Counted from the first letter of the stretch, positions 1 through 7,518 are shown. The stretch is DNA of 8,008 nucleotides from Metamycoplasmataceae bacterium (GCA_029942215.1 JAOZTM010000019.1:1-8008); one strand, 5' to 3'. Program-made: numbers and translations. Notes: a model not told the origin generated them from the sequence alone.

Positions 1-1306
1 AAGTTGTTAATAATGGTGCAGCCATTACTGCTGGATCTAACTTCATCTTCTTAGCCAGTAGTGGAAGTGTTCCACCAACAACTTTAGCTAATACTATAAC
101 TGCGAATAGAGCAAGAGATGCAGCAGCTGAAAGCACTAGGTGATCTGTATCAACTTCTTGCTTAGCAGCATAGTAAATGATTAGTCTTGCAAAGTTTGCT
201 ATACCAAGTGCAAGACCAATCAATGCTGAAACCCTTAACTCTTTGAAGACAACCTTTAAATAATCTTTAGTAGTTATATCACCAGTTGCAAGCGCACGGA
301 TAACTGTTGTTGAAGATTGACTTCCAGCATTACCAGCCGCACCAGAAATTACAGGAATCATTGCTACCATAGCAGTTGTTAATGCAACTCCCATAAAGGC
401 GGGTGATATTGTTTGGAATGAATCAAGAACAATTTGAGAAAGAGTTGCAGAAATCATTAAAAGCATTAGTCAAAGAATTCTTGATTTAAATATTTTTGAT
501 ATTGTTAATTTTGAATACGGAACACTCCCGTCAATTTCGATACCAGACATTTTATTAATATCTTCATTAGCTTCATCGATGATGATATCGATAGCATCGT
601 CAGACGTGATCATTCCGATAACTTCTTTTTTAAGATTTAAAACAGGAAGAACAGACATATCTTGATCAGCAAAAACTATTCCTGCCTCTTCAACATCTGT
701 AGTTGTAGTTACATATGAAATTGGCTTTATAAAGTCTTTAACTTTTTTAAGATTTTCACCAAACAATAAATCTTCAATAGCTACGTATCCCATGAATGTA
801 TTTTTATTATTAACAACAAAGAAGTAATGCGCAAGTCTTGAATTTGTTCTTGAATCCTTTATAAGTAGTTTCGCTTGTTTAACAGTCATAGCCTGCTTTA
901 GTATAACAATATCAACCGTCATAACAGAACCCACTTGTTCATCATCATATCTAAGAATCTTATTAACAGACTTTCTAGTTTCTTCAGTTGTTGCAGCAAG
1001 AATTCTATGAGCAATTTCCTCCGGAACTTCTTCGATAAGGTCAGCGATTTCATCTGAGTAAAGTTCGTTCATAATAGTTTTAATTTGAGAGTCAGTAAAA
1101 GCTGAAATCAATTGTTCTTGATATTCAAGTTCTAAGGCAGAGAAAACTTCTCTTTGTAAATCTGTATTTAAAAGACGGAAAAAGATAACACGGTTGTTTG
1201 AACTAAGTGTTTCTAATGTATCTGCTATTTCTGCTATCGGAACTTTTTTTGTTATGTTCCTGATTTCAGAAATATTTTTTTTCTCAATGGCAGTTTTTAA
1301 TGTCAT
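1..1306 (-). CDS. mgtE: MgtE magnesium channel/transporter (3' end cut by window edge)
   Basis: Membrane Mg2+ channel of the MgtE family, gated by cytoplasmic Mg2+. Reading TGA as Trp (at 470-472, ending the segment RIL-W-LML) gives 435 visible residues; the family is usually about 450-470, so roughly 25 C-terminal residues lie beyond position 1. The N-terminal helical domain covers about residues 1-120. A pair of CBS domains follows at about 125-255, starting at the typical VGSVMT segment and including IGMITSDDAIDII. A connecting helix then leads to the membrane domain from about residue 270. That domain carries the family signature SGAAGNAGSQSS followed by TTVIRALATGDI, the pore-lining Gly-Asn-rich helix, and KLDPAVMAAPLLTT near the cut end. 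The ATG at 1304-1306 follows a strong AAGGAG site with 8-nt spacing. It lies 15 nt after the cdaA stop, so it is the last visible gene of that operon. Identity is secure; ion specificity comes from the family. Confidence 0.95.
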
Positions 1307-1314
1307 TTTAAATA

Positions 1315-1320
1315 CTCCTT
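1315..1320 (-). promoter_or_regulatory. Shine-Dalgarno site of mgtE
   Basis: AAGGAG on the minus strand, 8 nt before the mgtE ATG and 1 nt after the cdaA stop codon TAG. It fixes the mgtE start and shows that mgtE has its own ribosome entry within the operon. Confidence 0.75.
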
Positions 1321-1321
1321 A

Positions 1322-1894
1322 CTATGCTAAGTTTTTTGTAAGTTCTTCTTGGAATTCTGAAAGTTTTATTGGTGTAATAGTGCCATTCAATGCGAATGAA
1401 ACTTTACCAGTTTCTTCTGAAACAATAATTGTAAGAGCATCTGTCTGCTCAGAAATACCAATTGCAGCTCTATGACGAGCACCGAATTTGTTTGCAACAG
1501 ATTTACTTGTTATTTTGTAATACGTACCTGCATACTTAATTTTATTATCTTCAATAATGATTGCTCCATCATGTAAAGGTGATTCTTTTCTAAAAAGTGC
1601 AATAATTAATCCACTTGAAATATTTGCATCGATTTGAACACCGTCTGTTCTGAAGTTTTCTAAGTTATCTTTTTTAACGATTGTTATGATTGCACCAGTT
1701 TTTGTAGCTGATAACTCAGCACACGCTTCATTTAATCCATGTAGAAGTCTTACCTTTGAAGATTTTCCTAGGTCAGTATAATTTGTGTTTTTGAATAAAA
1801 ATTTAATAAGCTTGATAATCATAGGTGTCAAAATCAAAAGCACTATTACAGCACCGATCGAAATTGATATTATCATTAATTCTCAATTAGTCAT
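1322..1894 (-). CDS. cdaA: Diadenylate cyclase, short one-helix CdaA/CdaM type
   Basis: Makes cyclic di-AMP from two ATP. The true start is the ATG at 1892-1894, six codons upstream of the next ATG. The fourth codon is TGA (Trp), giving MTNWELM and a 190-residue protein; a standard-code reading would miss this start. One hydrophobic helix at about residues 7-35 anchors it in the membrane, with the DAC domain at about 40-185. Both catalytic signatures are intact: DGA at 109-111 (LHDGAIII) and RHR at 140-142 (GARHRAAIGIS). Bacillus CdaA is about 270 residues with three helices, so this is the reduced form described in mycoplasmas as CdaM. The usual Firmicutes neighbours cdaR and glmM are absent. 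The gene overlaps the upstream GGDEF/EAL-like gene by 8 nt (ATGACTAA), implying translational coupling, and is followed 15 nt later by mgtE. Function is well supported. Confidence 0.95.
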
Positions 1895-3770
1895 TTTGAA
1901 CTCCTTTTTTTAAATTTAATACATCTATTATATTGATATTTCCTTCTTTTTCATAAATATCATTTTTGAATATTTTTCCACCATACATTTGCGCTCCATT
2001 TTTATTTGCTTGAATCAGTTCTGCTTCATCTTTTAAATTAAAATAAACTGCATTTTCACAAATGTATTTATTTTTGGTTTCTGAATGCTTAACCAATAAA
2101 TAATCTAATCTTAATTCACTTAATTTTACGAGATCCTTTTCTGATGGATCAGTTATAGCTATTTTAATTCCTTTATCTTTTAACCCCTGAAGTGCAATCA
2201 TTCTATCTTTCGAAACAACTTTGTTATCTAAATCAAAAATCAAAATTATATTATTCAAATTAACTCCTGCTATCTTCAACTTATTAAATAGATCTTCTAC
2301 AACATTAGAGCCGGATAAATTCCTAATTGGATAGTAAACACCAAATTTAGTTCTCGAGTCTTTATGTAGCTTAATTGTCTCTATTGACGCATATCTGTCC
2401 ATTGAATCGATATATCCTTTATCCTTCACGTATCTCCTAAAGTTGGATACATATCCTTCATTCTCGTTATGACTTGTTGCATCATATATTGAGAATACTT
2501 TCTTTTGTGAAATATCGAATATTGGTGTTTCGACAAAATCAATTGTTGAAAGGTTAAAGACATCATCTAATTCTTTTACAGAATTTACATCTTCTAATCT
2601 TTTCATAACTAAATTAGGATTGAACATATTAAATTTGTTTGTTGAATCCGACACTAAATACTCAGAAGCGAATGAAGCATTTTCATAAAGTTCAAATAGT
2701 GAATCTGTTTGAACGCCATAAATTGAAAGTCCTGCTTTTACGTTTATGCTTGTAGTTTCATTTTTAGATGTCGTTAATTTTGTTGAAACATCATTTAGTA
2801 ATTTAGTTATATAAGCTAACGAACTTATTTCTCTCTTGTTTAAACCGTTCCCATCAATTTCTTTTTGAATATTAATTTCACCAGGATGGGCAAGGAAGAA
2901 ACCATATTTGTTTTTTTCAATATGGAATAGAACTGTTTCCTCAGGAAATTTCTTTTCTATGTTCGTAAGGGTTGTCTCAATAATTTCTCTGTTAATACTT
3001 TTTTCTAAACCGGTTTCTCATTCGAATTTGAAAACTCCATAAACAGCTTTGTCGATTTTTTTTGTCTTGATCATGTTTCCTATAATTGATGTCATGAATG
3101 AAGCTCTATAGAAAGAAGAGTAATTAAAGTTAATCGATGAATAAAGCAGGTTAGCTGAAATAGAAGTCTTAATCGAGTATGAAACCAGAACTTGTACAAG
3201 GACAGCTCCTACAAATGAATAGAGAACAAATCCCATTGTTTCTGGAGATGATAATCCAAATGAGAATACAGATATTAGAACTAGCAAGATACCAATTAAA
3301 ACAAACAATGGAAATATTACTATTCTATAATCAATTTTTTTCACAAAACGTTCAGCGATTAATATTGAGAATGCAAATAGAGCCATCACTCCCATTACAA
3401 GATATGTATTCTTATCAATATTACTTATTAGCAATCTGAATAGTAATGCAGGCATTAAAGATATAGCTGCTATCTTCGTTTTAGTTATTGTCAGTAGGAC
3501 AATGAATTGAACGTAGTAAAAGGCTATTCCAACTTCGTTGTAAATCTGATGCATTAAGAAATCCAATAGAAGGGCAACACCACCATAGATGGCTCCTTCT
3601 ATTATTTCTCCAAACATTTTTTGTGTCAATATTTTTCCTATAAAAGACACTTCTCTCAATTTACCGAACATAAAATAGAAAAGAATAAAAAGTGCAAAGA
3701 ATAGAACCAATATTAATAAATCGTATATTACAAACATACATAAATTATAAAGAAAACTTGGGGTTGCCAA
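1887..3770 (-). CDS. Membrane protein with degenerate GGDEF and degenerate EAL-like domains
   Basis: A 627-residue protein once TGA at 3018-3020 is read as Trp251; I checked the reading frame codon by codon through the junction at 2655-3020. Residues 1-205 are strongly hydrophobic, about six to seven helices, loosely like the 5TMR-LYT sensor module. Residues about 235-372 resemble a GGDEF domain: LFHIEKNKYGFFL (281-293) aligns with LFRIGGDEFALLL without gaps, but GGDEF itself is EKNKY. AGLSIYG followed by LFELYENASFASEYL (346-372) matches the C-terminal GGDEF pattern. Residues about 410-620 resemble an EAL domain: DAT (430-432) replaces EAL, FDLD (512-515) replaces EITE, ITDP (539-542) replaces DDFG, and DYLLVK (556-561) replaces DYLKID. 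Metal-binding and catalytic residues are therefore missing, and enzyme activity is unlikely. The start is probably TTG at 3770, 4 nt after the previous stop; no upstream ATG fits before the in-frame TAG at 3798-3800. ATG at 3737 is an alternative. The stop overlaps cdaA by 8 nt. Coding status is certain; the domain assignment is by eye. Confidence 0.72.
1901..1906 (-). promoter_or_regulatory. Shine-Dalgarno site of cdaA inside the upstream gene
   Basis: AAGGAG on the minus strand, 6 nt before the cdaA ATG and inside the last codons of the GGDEF/EAL-like gene. It supports the ATG at 1894 as the start. Confidence 0.75.
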
Positions 3771-3774
3771 GTCT

Positions 3775-4272
3775 TTATTTAATCTTGTTTCTTTGCTCTA
3801 ATTTAACTAGACGAGTCTCATCACTAATAATTTTTTTCTTGTTAATTTTCGTGTCTGTATATTCTGATTTCTTTGTATTCAATTGTGCGATTAACGCAAA
3901 TACATTTGATAACAATGGAATCATTAAAAACAGTAAGAATAATGAATCGTAAAGATTTCTATTTTTGATTGAAAACATTGTTCAACCGAATCCTCATGAG
4001 ATTAAAAATAAGATGATTGAAATATAGAACAATGAACCCGCAAAAATTGCATTAGGAGTTAATGAACTGAAGATCAACGAATGTCCTACAGCTTCTAATC
4101 AGTTTGGCAAACTCTTAAGTGCATTTACTTGTCCAGAATTCATTAAAGTAAAACCTAAAATCATAAATCCTGTAAACAGGACAAATACGGCTATCAGTGA
4201 TATAAACTGAAATAGAGCCAGATTTTTTTGTTTATCTTCAAGTCTATCTTGTAATCTTATTTTTTCTTTCAT
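3775..4272 (-). CDS. Small multi-pass membrane protein of unknown function
   Basis: A 165-residue protein that I do not recognise. It is continuous only with TGA as Trp at residues 58 (4099-4101), 93 (3994-3996) and 97 (3982-3984). The N-terminus is short, charged and Lys/Arg/Glu-rich (about 1-17). Hydrophobic segments follow at about 18-44, 62-96 (long enough for one or two helices, ending in the Trp-rich ISWGFGW) and 109-131. The C-terminal tail of about 34 residues is rich in Lys, Asn and Arg and probably cytoplasmic. The ATG at 4270-4272 is chosen because a strong AAAGGAAG lies 4 nt upstream. The frame stays open further upstream, but only into the 3' end of the tmRNA. It lies 27 nt after the tmRNA and 4 nt before the GGDEF/EAL-like gene, so a partnership with that membrane protein is plausible but only inferred. 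No signal peptide cleavage site or catalytic motif is apparent. Confidence 0.85.
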
Positions 4273-4276
4273 GTTA

Positions 4277-4284
4277 CTTCCTTT
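4277..4284 (-). promoter_or_regulatory. Shine-Dalgarno site of the small membrane protein
   Basis: AAAGGAAG on the minus strand, 4 nt before the ATG at 4272. It lies in the 27-nt spacer after the tmRNA and decides the start against the longer open frame that enters the tmRNA. Confidence 0.7.
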
Positions 4285-4299
4285 TGGTGTTATTACATA

Positions 4300-4697
4300 T
4301 GGTGGAGATGCCGGGAGTCGAACCCGGGTCCATAAACACATTATATTATTAACGTCTACAGTTTAGTCATAATTTTTGAAGCCCTTACCAAAATGAAGAA
4401 TGACAAAACATTTTCAGTAAGACTAATTAGAGTTCATCGATCTTAATTAGATCCAATCAATATATCTCAAAGTGATACAAATATGAAGCCTATGAGAAGA
4501 GCGACATATTCGCTAGCATGCTATTACGCGAACGCTAGAGAGTTTTGTTGTGAAGTTTGAGCAAAGAATGCTTCGTTTGCAATATCCTCAACTTTTGTTT
4601 TTCTATTTCCATTTAAAAATGAACCTAGTAGTATTATGGTCTACCAAACCTCTGCAGTTAATAATTAACAAATTCACGTCGAATCCATTACATCCCC
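4300..4697 (-). ncRNA. ssrA: Transfer-messenger RNA (tmRNA)
   Basis: A one-piece tmRNA of 398 nt that, with SmpB, rescues stalled ribosomes and tags the unfinished protein for proteolysis. The 5' end GGGGATG (4697-4691) pairs over seven positions with the 3' CATCTCC (one G-U), followed by the discriminator A and an encoded CCA. The conserved GGATTCGACG follows the 5' strand. Near the 3' end are the conserved ACTGTAGACG and a T-arm with stem CCGGG/CCCGG around loop TTCGACT. The tag frame lies at about 4610-4524. The gene starts 2 nt after the smpB stop, too close for a promoter of its own in that gap. The mature 5' end is therefore probably cut by RNase P from an smpB-ssrA transcript, unless a promoter lies inside smpB. 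No terminator follows; the next ATG is 27 nt away. It accounts for the whole protein-free stretch between 4273 and 4699. Confidence 0.96.
4524..4610 (-). other. tmRNA tag-peptide reading frame
   Basis: The open frame inside the tmRNA ends at TAA (4526-4524), followed directly by a second in-frame stop TAG (4523-4521). Starting from GGA (4610-4608) it gives a 28-residue tag that begins GNRKTKVEDI and ends QQNSLAFA. The hydrophobic LAFA end is the typical protease-recognition terminus. The end is certain. The resume codon is inferred from similarity to hominis-group tags that start with Gly, so the first residue could be off by a few codons. Confidence 0.7.
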
Positions 4698-4699
4698 AT

Positions 4700-5128
4700 T
4701 TAAAATTTTCTTTGTTGACGTTCAAAGTCTCTTTTCTTGATTGTTTGTCTTTTATCGGCTCTGTTCTTTCCTTTACCGATTCCGATATCAATCTTGACAA
4801 GACCTTTACTTGATCATTTGAGAGTTAAAGCGACAATAGAATTACCTTTAACTTTGACGGCTTCTTTCATTTTCTTTAATTGGCTTTTGTGAAGTAAAAG
4901 CTTTCTAGGCCTTGTACGATCGCCTGGAACACTCATATAATTAGATACATTTATGTTTGAAACAAAAAGTTCGTCACCCCTGAATGAACAGAAGGCACCT
5001 TTTATTACAACATTACCGGCTCTGATTGATTTCACTTCTCAACCTTTTAATTCAACTCCGGCTTCAAATCTATCTAATATTTCATAATTAAAGAACGCGT
5101 CTTTATTTTTAGATATAACTTTTGCCAT
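4700..5128 (-). CDS. smpB: SsrA-binding protein SmpB
   Basis: A 142-residue RNA-binding protein that loads tmRNA into the empty A site of stalled ribosomes. The start is ATG at 5126-5128 (MAKVISKNKDAFFNYEIL). In-frame TGA codons are read as Trp at residue 30 (KGWEVKSIRAG) and residue 105 (TLKWSSKG). Family motifs appear in order: ELKGWEVKSIRAGNVVIKGA in the OB-fold core, then DRTRPRKLLLHKSQLKKM, then KGLVKIDIGIGKGKNRADKR with the conserved DKR. A basic C-terminal tail (TIKKRDFERQQRKF) should fold in the mRNA channel. Length is normal for the family. The stop at 4700-4702 is 2 nt from the tmRNA 5' end, so protein and RNA partners share a transcript. Only a weak AGAGAG precedes the ATG. A -10 box and a short hairpin in the 53-nt gap after rnr suggest a local promoter. 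Confidence 0.96.
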
Positions 5129-5140
5129 TTTAACTCTCTA

Positions 5141-5154
5141 GCCACTCTCGTGAC
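5141..5154 (-). promoter_or_regulatory. GNRA-loop hairpin in the smpB leader
   Basis: The minus strand reads GTCAC-GAGA-GTGGC: a 5-bp stem (one G-U pair) closed by a GAGA tetraloop, ending 12 nt before the smpB ATG. It begins where a transcript from the -10 box at 5166-5161 would start, so it could be a 5'-terminal stem-loop that stabilises the mRNA. No U-run follows, so it is not a terminator. Its function is inferred. Confidence 0.4.
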
Positions 5155-5160
5155 AACATT

Positions 5161-5166
5161 ATTATA
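5161..5166 (-). promoter_or_regulatory. Candidate -10 box for smpB-ssrA
   Basis: A perfect TATAAT on the minus strand in the 53-nt gap after rnr, 32 nt before the smpB ATG. No good -35 hexamer is seen, which is common in mycoplasmas. A start 7 nt downstream would be the G at 5154. It would allow smpB and tmRNA to be expressed in addition to read-through from rnr. In such AT-rich DNA one hexamer can occur by chance. Confidence 0.45.
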
Positions 5167-5181
5167 CCTCACGGAAAGGTT

Positions 5182-7284
5182 TTATTTAGAATGATTGTTT
5201 GCTTTAGCTCAAGCTTCATAGTCAGCTGAAACAACAAAATCAATTGCTCCTTCTTTTTTCTTTGCACCTATAACTGTTACATCAATTTCTTCACCAACTG
5301 TATATGTTTTAGCACCTATTAATTTAAATCCTGTTTTATCAATTTTATACATTCCATCCATCATGTTACTTACGTGAACAAGTCCTGCAACTTTATTTCT
5401 AAGTTCAACAAAGAAACCAAACTTAGCAATAGTTACAATTGTTCCTTTAAAGCTTAAACCAACTTTGTCTTCATAGAATTCTGCTTTTTTCATATCAGCA
5501 ACTTTTCTTTCAAGCCCAACAGCTTTTTGTTCTGACTCTGATGATGCAGCTGCAATCGCAGGTAAAATATCTTCAAAGTGTGAAGCCATGTTTTTTTTGT
5601 TTTCAAAGAAATAAGTTCTGATCATTCTGTGAACCATTAAATCCGGATATCTTCTAATTGGAGAAGTAAAGTGCGTATAAGTTTCTGACGCTAAACCAAA
5701 GTGCCCAATATTTTTACTTGAGTAAATTGCCTTTGCCATTGTTCTTAACATCATGATTTTTATATAGTCATCAAATTTCTTTTTCTTTAATGCTTCGATT
5801 GAAGCTGCGAACTTTCTAGGATCTTTTGAAAGGTCGATTTTTACATCAAGACCAAGAACATCAATAACGTCTTGAAGTAAAGTTAGTCTTTCTGTTTCTG
5901 GTTTATCATGAACTCTATAAATAAATGGAAGTTCTTTAGAAAAGGCTTCATATGCAACTGTTTCATTAGCTCTAACCATAAAGTCTTCAATCATCATTTC
6001 TGAAATACCACGTTCTCTTAATGTGATGTCTTTTGTTTTTCCATCTTCTCCAATAATGATTTTTGATTCATCAATTTCGAAATCAATATAACCTTCTTTT
6101 AATTTATATTCTCTAATTGCACTTGATAACTCTCTTGCAACATTCAATGCTTTTTCTAATTCCTTATTTTCAATTTCTGATTTTCCTAAGTAAAAATTAT
6201 TAACTTCTTTATAAGTCAATCTGAATTTAGAATTAATTATTGATGGATACAATTTTGTTGAAACTGTATTTCCGAATTTATCAATTTCTATTTCTGAAGT
6301 TAAAGTAAATCTATCAACGTTTGGATTCAATGAACAAATTCCGTTCGACAAACTTTCAGGAAGCATAGGAACAACCCTATCAGCTAAGTAAACTGAAGTT
6401 CCCCTTAGTTTAGCTTCTGTATCAAGAGCAGATCCTTCTTTTACATAATGAGTTACATCCGCAATATGAACACCAAGAACATAGTTCCCGTTTTCTAACA
6501 TCGTTATATCAATGGCATCATCAAAGTCTTTTGTGTCATCGCCATCAATTGTGAATATTAGTTTATCTCTTAAATCTGTTCTTCCAGTTTTATCTTCGTT
6601 ATCAATAGTTGATGGAACACCTTTAGCTTCTGATAGTGTTTGTTCTTTGAACTCATATGGAATGTCAGCATCTTCAATAGTTGCTAAGATATCAATTGAA
6701 AGATCATTTTCTTTTCCAAGAATTTTTATTAGCTTAACTCTCTTTGGTGCTTCGAATTCAGCTATCTCAACCTTTGCAACATAGTTGTTCTTTAGTAATT
6801 CATTATCTTCAACTTTGAAAAACCCTTTTACTCTAGGATCTATTGGTGAAATTGAAAAGCCTTTTTCGTCTTCTTTTAAAACTCCAACAAAACTAGTCTT
6901 TCCTCTTTCGATAATTTTCTTAACAACACCTTGATATGAATCTTGCTTTTTATGATCGGCAAAAAACTCAATAAGTATTTTGTCTCCATCCATTGCTCCA
7001 AGTGTGTTTTGTGATGTAACAAATATAGAAGCCTGGTCTTCTCTATCAACAAAACCAAATCCTTTTGGGTTCAATCTTATGATTCCTTCTATAGTGCCTT
7101 CTATTTTCGGAATAAAGTATTCTCTATCTGAAGTAGTGAATAAATCTCCACTCTTTATTAATGAAAACAAGAATGATGAGAAATCTCTATTCTTATCTCT
7201 TGGAACATGTGCAAGTCTAGCTAATTGAGGAAAAGAAAGAGTCTTACCATTTAAAAGACTCAGTACCTTCTTCTTATCGAACAT
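5182..7284 (-). CDS. rnr: Ribonuclease R (RNB-family 3'-5' exoribonuclease)
   Basis: A 700-residue processive 3'-5' exoribonuclease that degrades structured RNA and, in known systems, defective mRNAs during trans-translation. The last ten residues (WAKANNHSK and neighbours) require TGA at 5209-5211 as Trp; the real stop is TAA at 5182-5184. Domains in order: a winged-helix start (about 1-55), cold-shock/OB domain 1 (about 60-125, with GFGFVDREDQ), OB domain 2 (about 130-190), and the RNB catalytic domain (about 235-565). A C-terminal S1 domain (about 615-690, KFGFFVELRNKVAGLVHVS) follows. The catalytic Asp cluster is intact in TIDGDDTKDFDDAID (246-259), as are GICSLNP and HFTSPIRRYPDLMVHR. 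The ATG overlaps the secG stop by 1 nt (TAATG). Only a weak AGGG lies upstream, so translation probably depends on re-initiation after secG. It is likely the main 3'-5' exoribonuclease, as mycoplasmas are known to lack PNPase. Confidence 0.96.
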
Positions 7285-7514
7285 TAAATATACGCCCTAA
7301 TAACGAGGGTAGTTATCATTATTGTTAATCCACCAATGAACATGACATACTTAAGAATCTTTTTAGATCCTCTTTCCTTTGAAACTTTAAATAGATCTAA
7401 ATCTGACGAACCAACAAGCGCACCTGAGAATGAGTTTGATGATGGAGCCATTATGAAAGACACCACAATTAATACTAGTGATAACGCAAACAGGATTCAT
7501 ATAAGTATTGACAT
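7284..7514 (-). CDS. secG: Preprotein translocase subunit SecG
   Basis: A 76-residue subunit of the SecYEG export channel. The start is ATG at 7512-7514, and TGA at 7497-7499 is read as Trp6 (MSILIWILFALS). There are two membrane helices, at about residues 2-24 and 53-73. They flank the conserved cytoplasmic loop, here SSNSFSGALVGSSDLDLFKVSKERGSKK with the middle read as GALVGSSDLDLF, which matches the family pattern of G-x-L-x-G-S/G-S-D-x-(D/E)-L-F. A good AAAGAGG lies 4 nt upstream. A -10 TATAAT sits about 19 nt before the ATG, making secG the first gene of this minus-strand series. It overlaps rnr by 1 nt. The secG-rnr-smpB-ssrA order is widespread in Firmicutes relatives, which supports the call. 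Confidence 0.93.
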
Positions 7515-7518
7515 AATG

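Noticed and set aside
3179..3439. Plus-strand open frame of 86 codons within the membrane part of the GGDEF/EAL-like gene
   Set aside because: It is antisense to a well-supported coding region, has no Shine-Dalgarno site or family resemblance, and is expected by chance opposite hydrophobic codons.
1887..3770. Apparent split of one gene into two open frames at 3018, as if a pseudogene or nonsense mutation
   Set aside because: The break is a single TGA, Trp in this code. The reading frame continues without other stops into the second part, so this is one intact gene. The same explains the breaks in mgtE, the small membrane protein, smpB, rnr, secG and the antiporter.
4273..4341. Longer start for the small membrane protein, at 4341
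   Set aside because: The extra residues are the tmRNA T-arm and acceptor stem read as protein. A strong Shine-Dalgarno site favours the ATG at 4272.
4660..4675. Perfect AT-rich inverted repeat (GTTAAT-T-ATTAAC) as a possible operator
   Set aside because: It lies inside the tmRNA just after the conserved 5' segment, where pairing belongs to the RNA fold. There is no need for a protein-binding site.
4550..4813. Plus- and minus-strand open frames of 65-87 codons over the ssrA/smpB junction
   Set aside because: They overlap the tmRNA and the SmpB C-terminus in wrong frames and carry no recognisable motifs or ribosome-binding sites.
5129..5181. Rho-independent terminator after rnr
   Set aside because: The only stem (5154-5141) is short and is followed by AG-rich sequence rather than a U-run. 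It fits a leader hairpin better.
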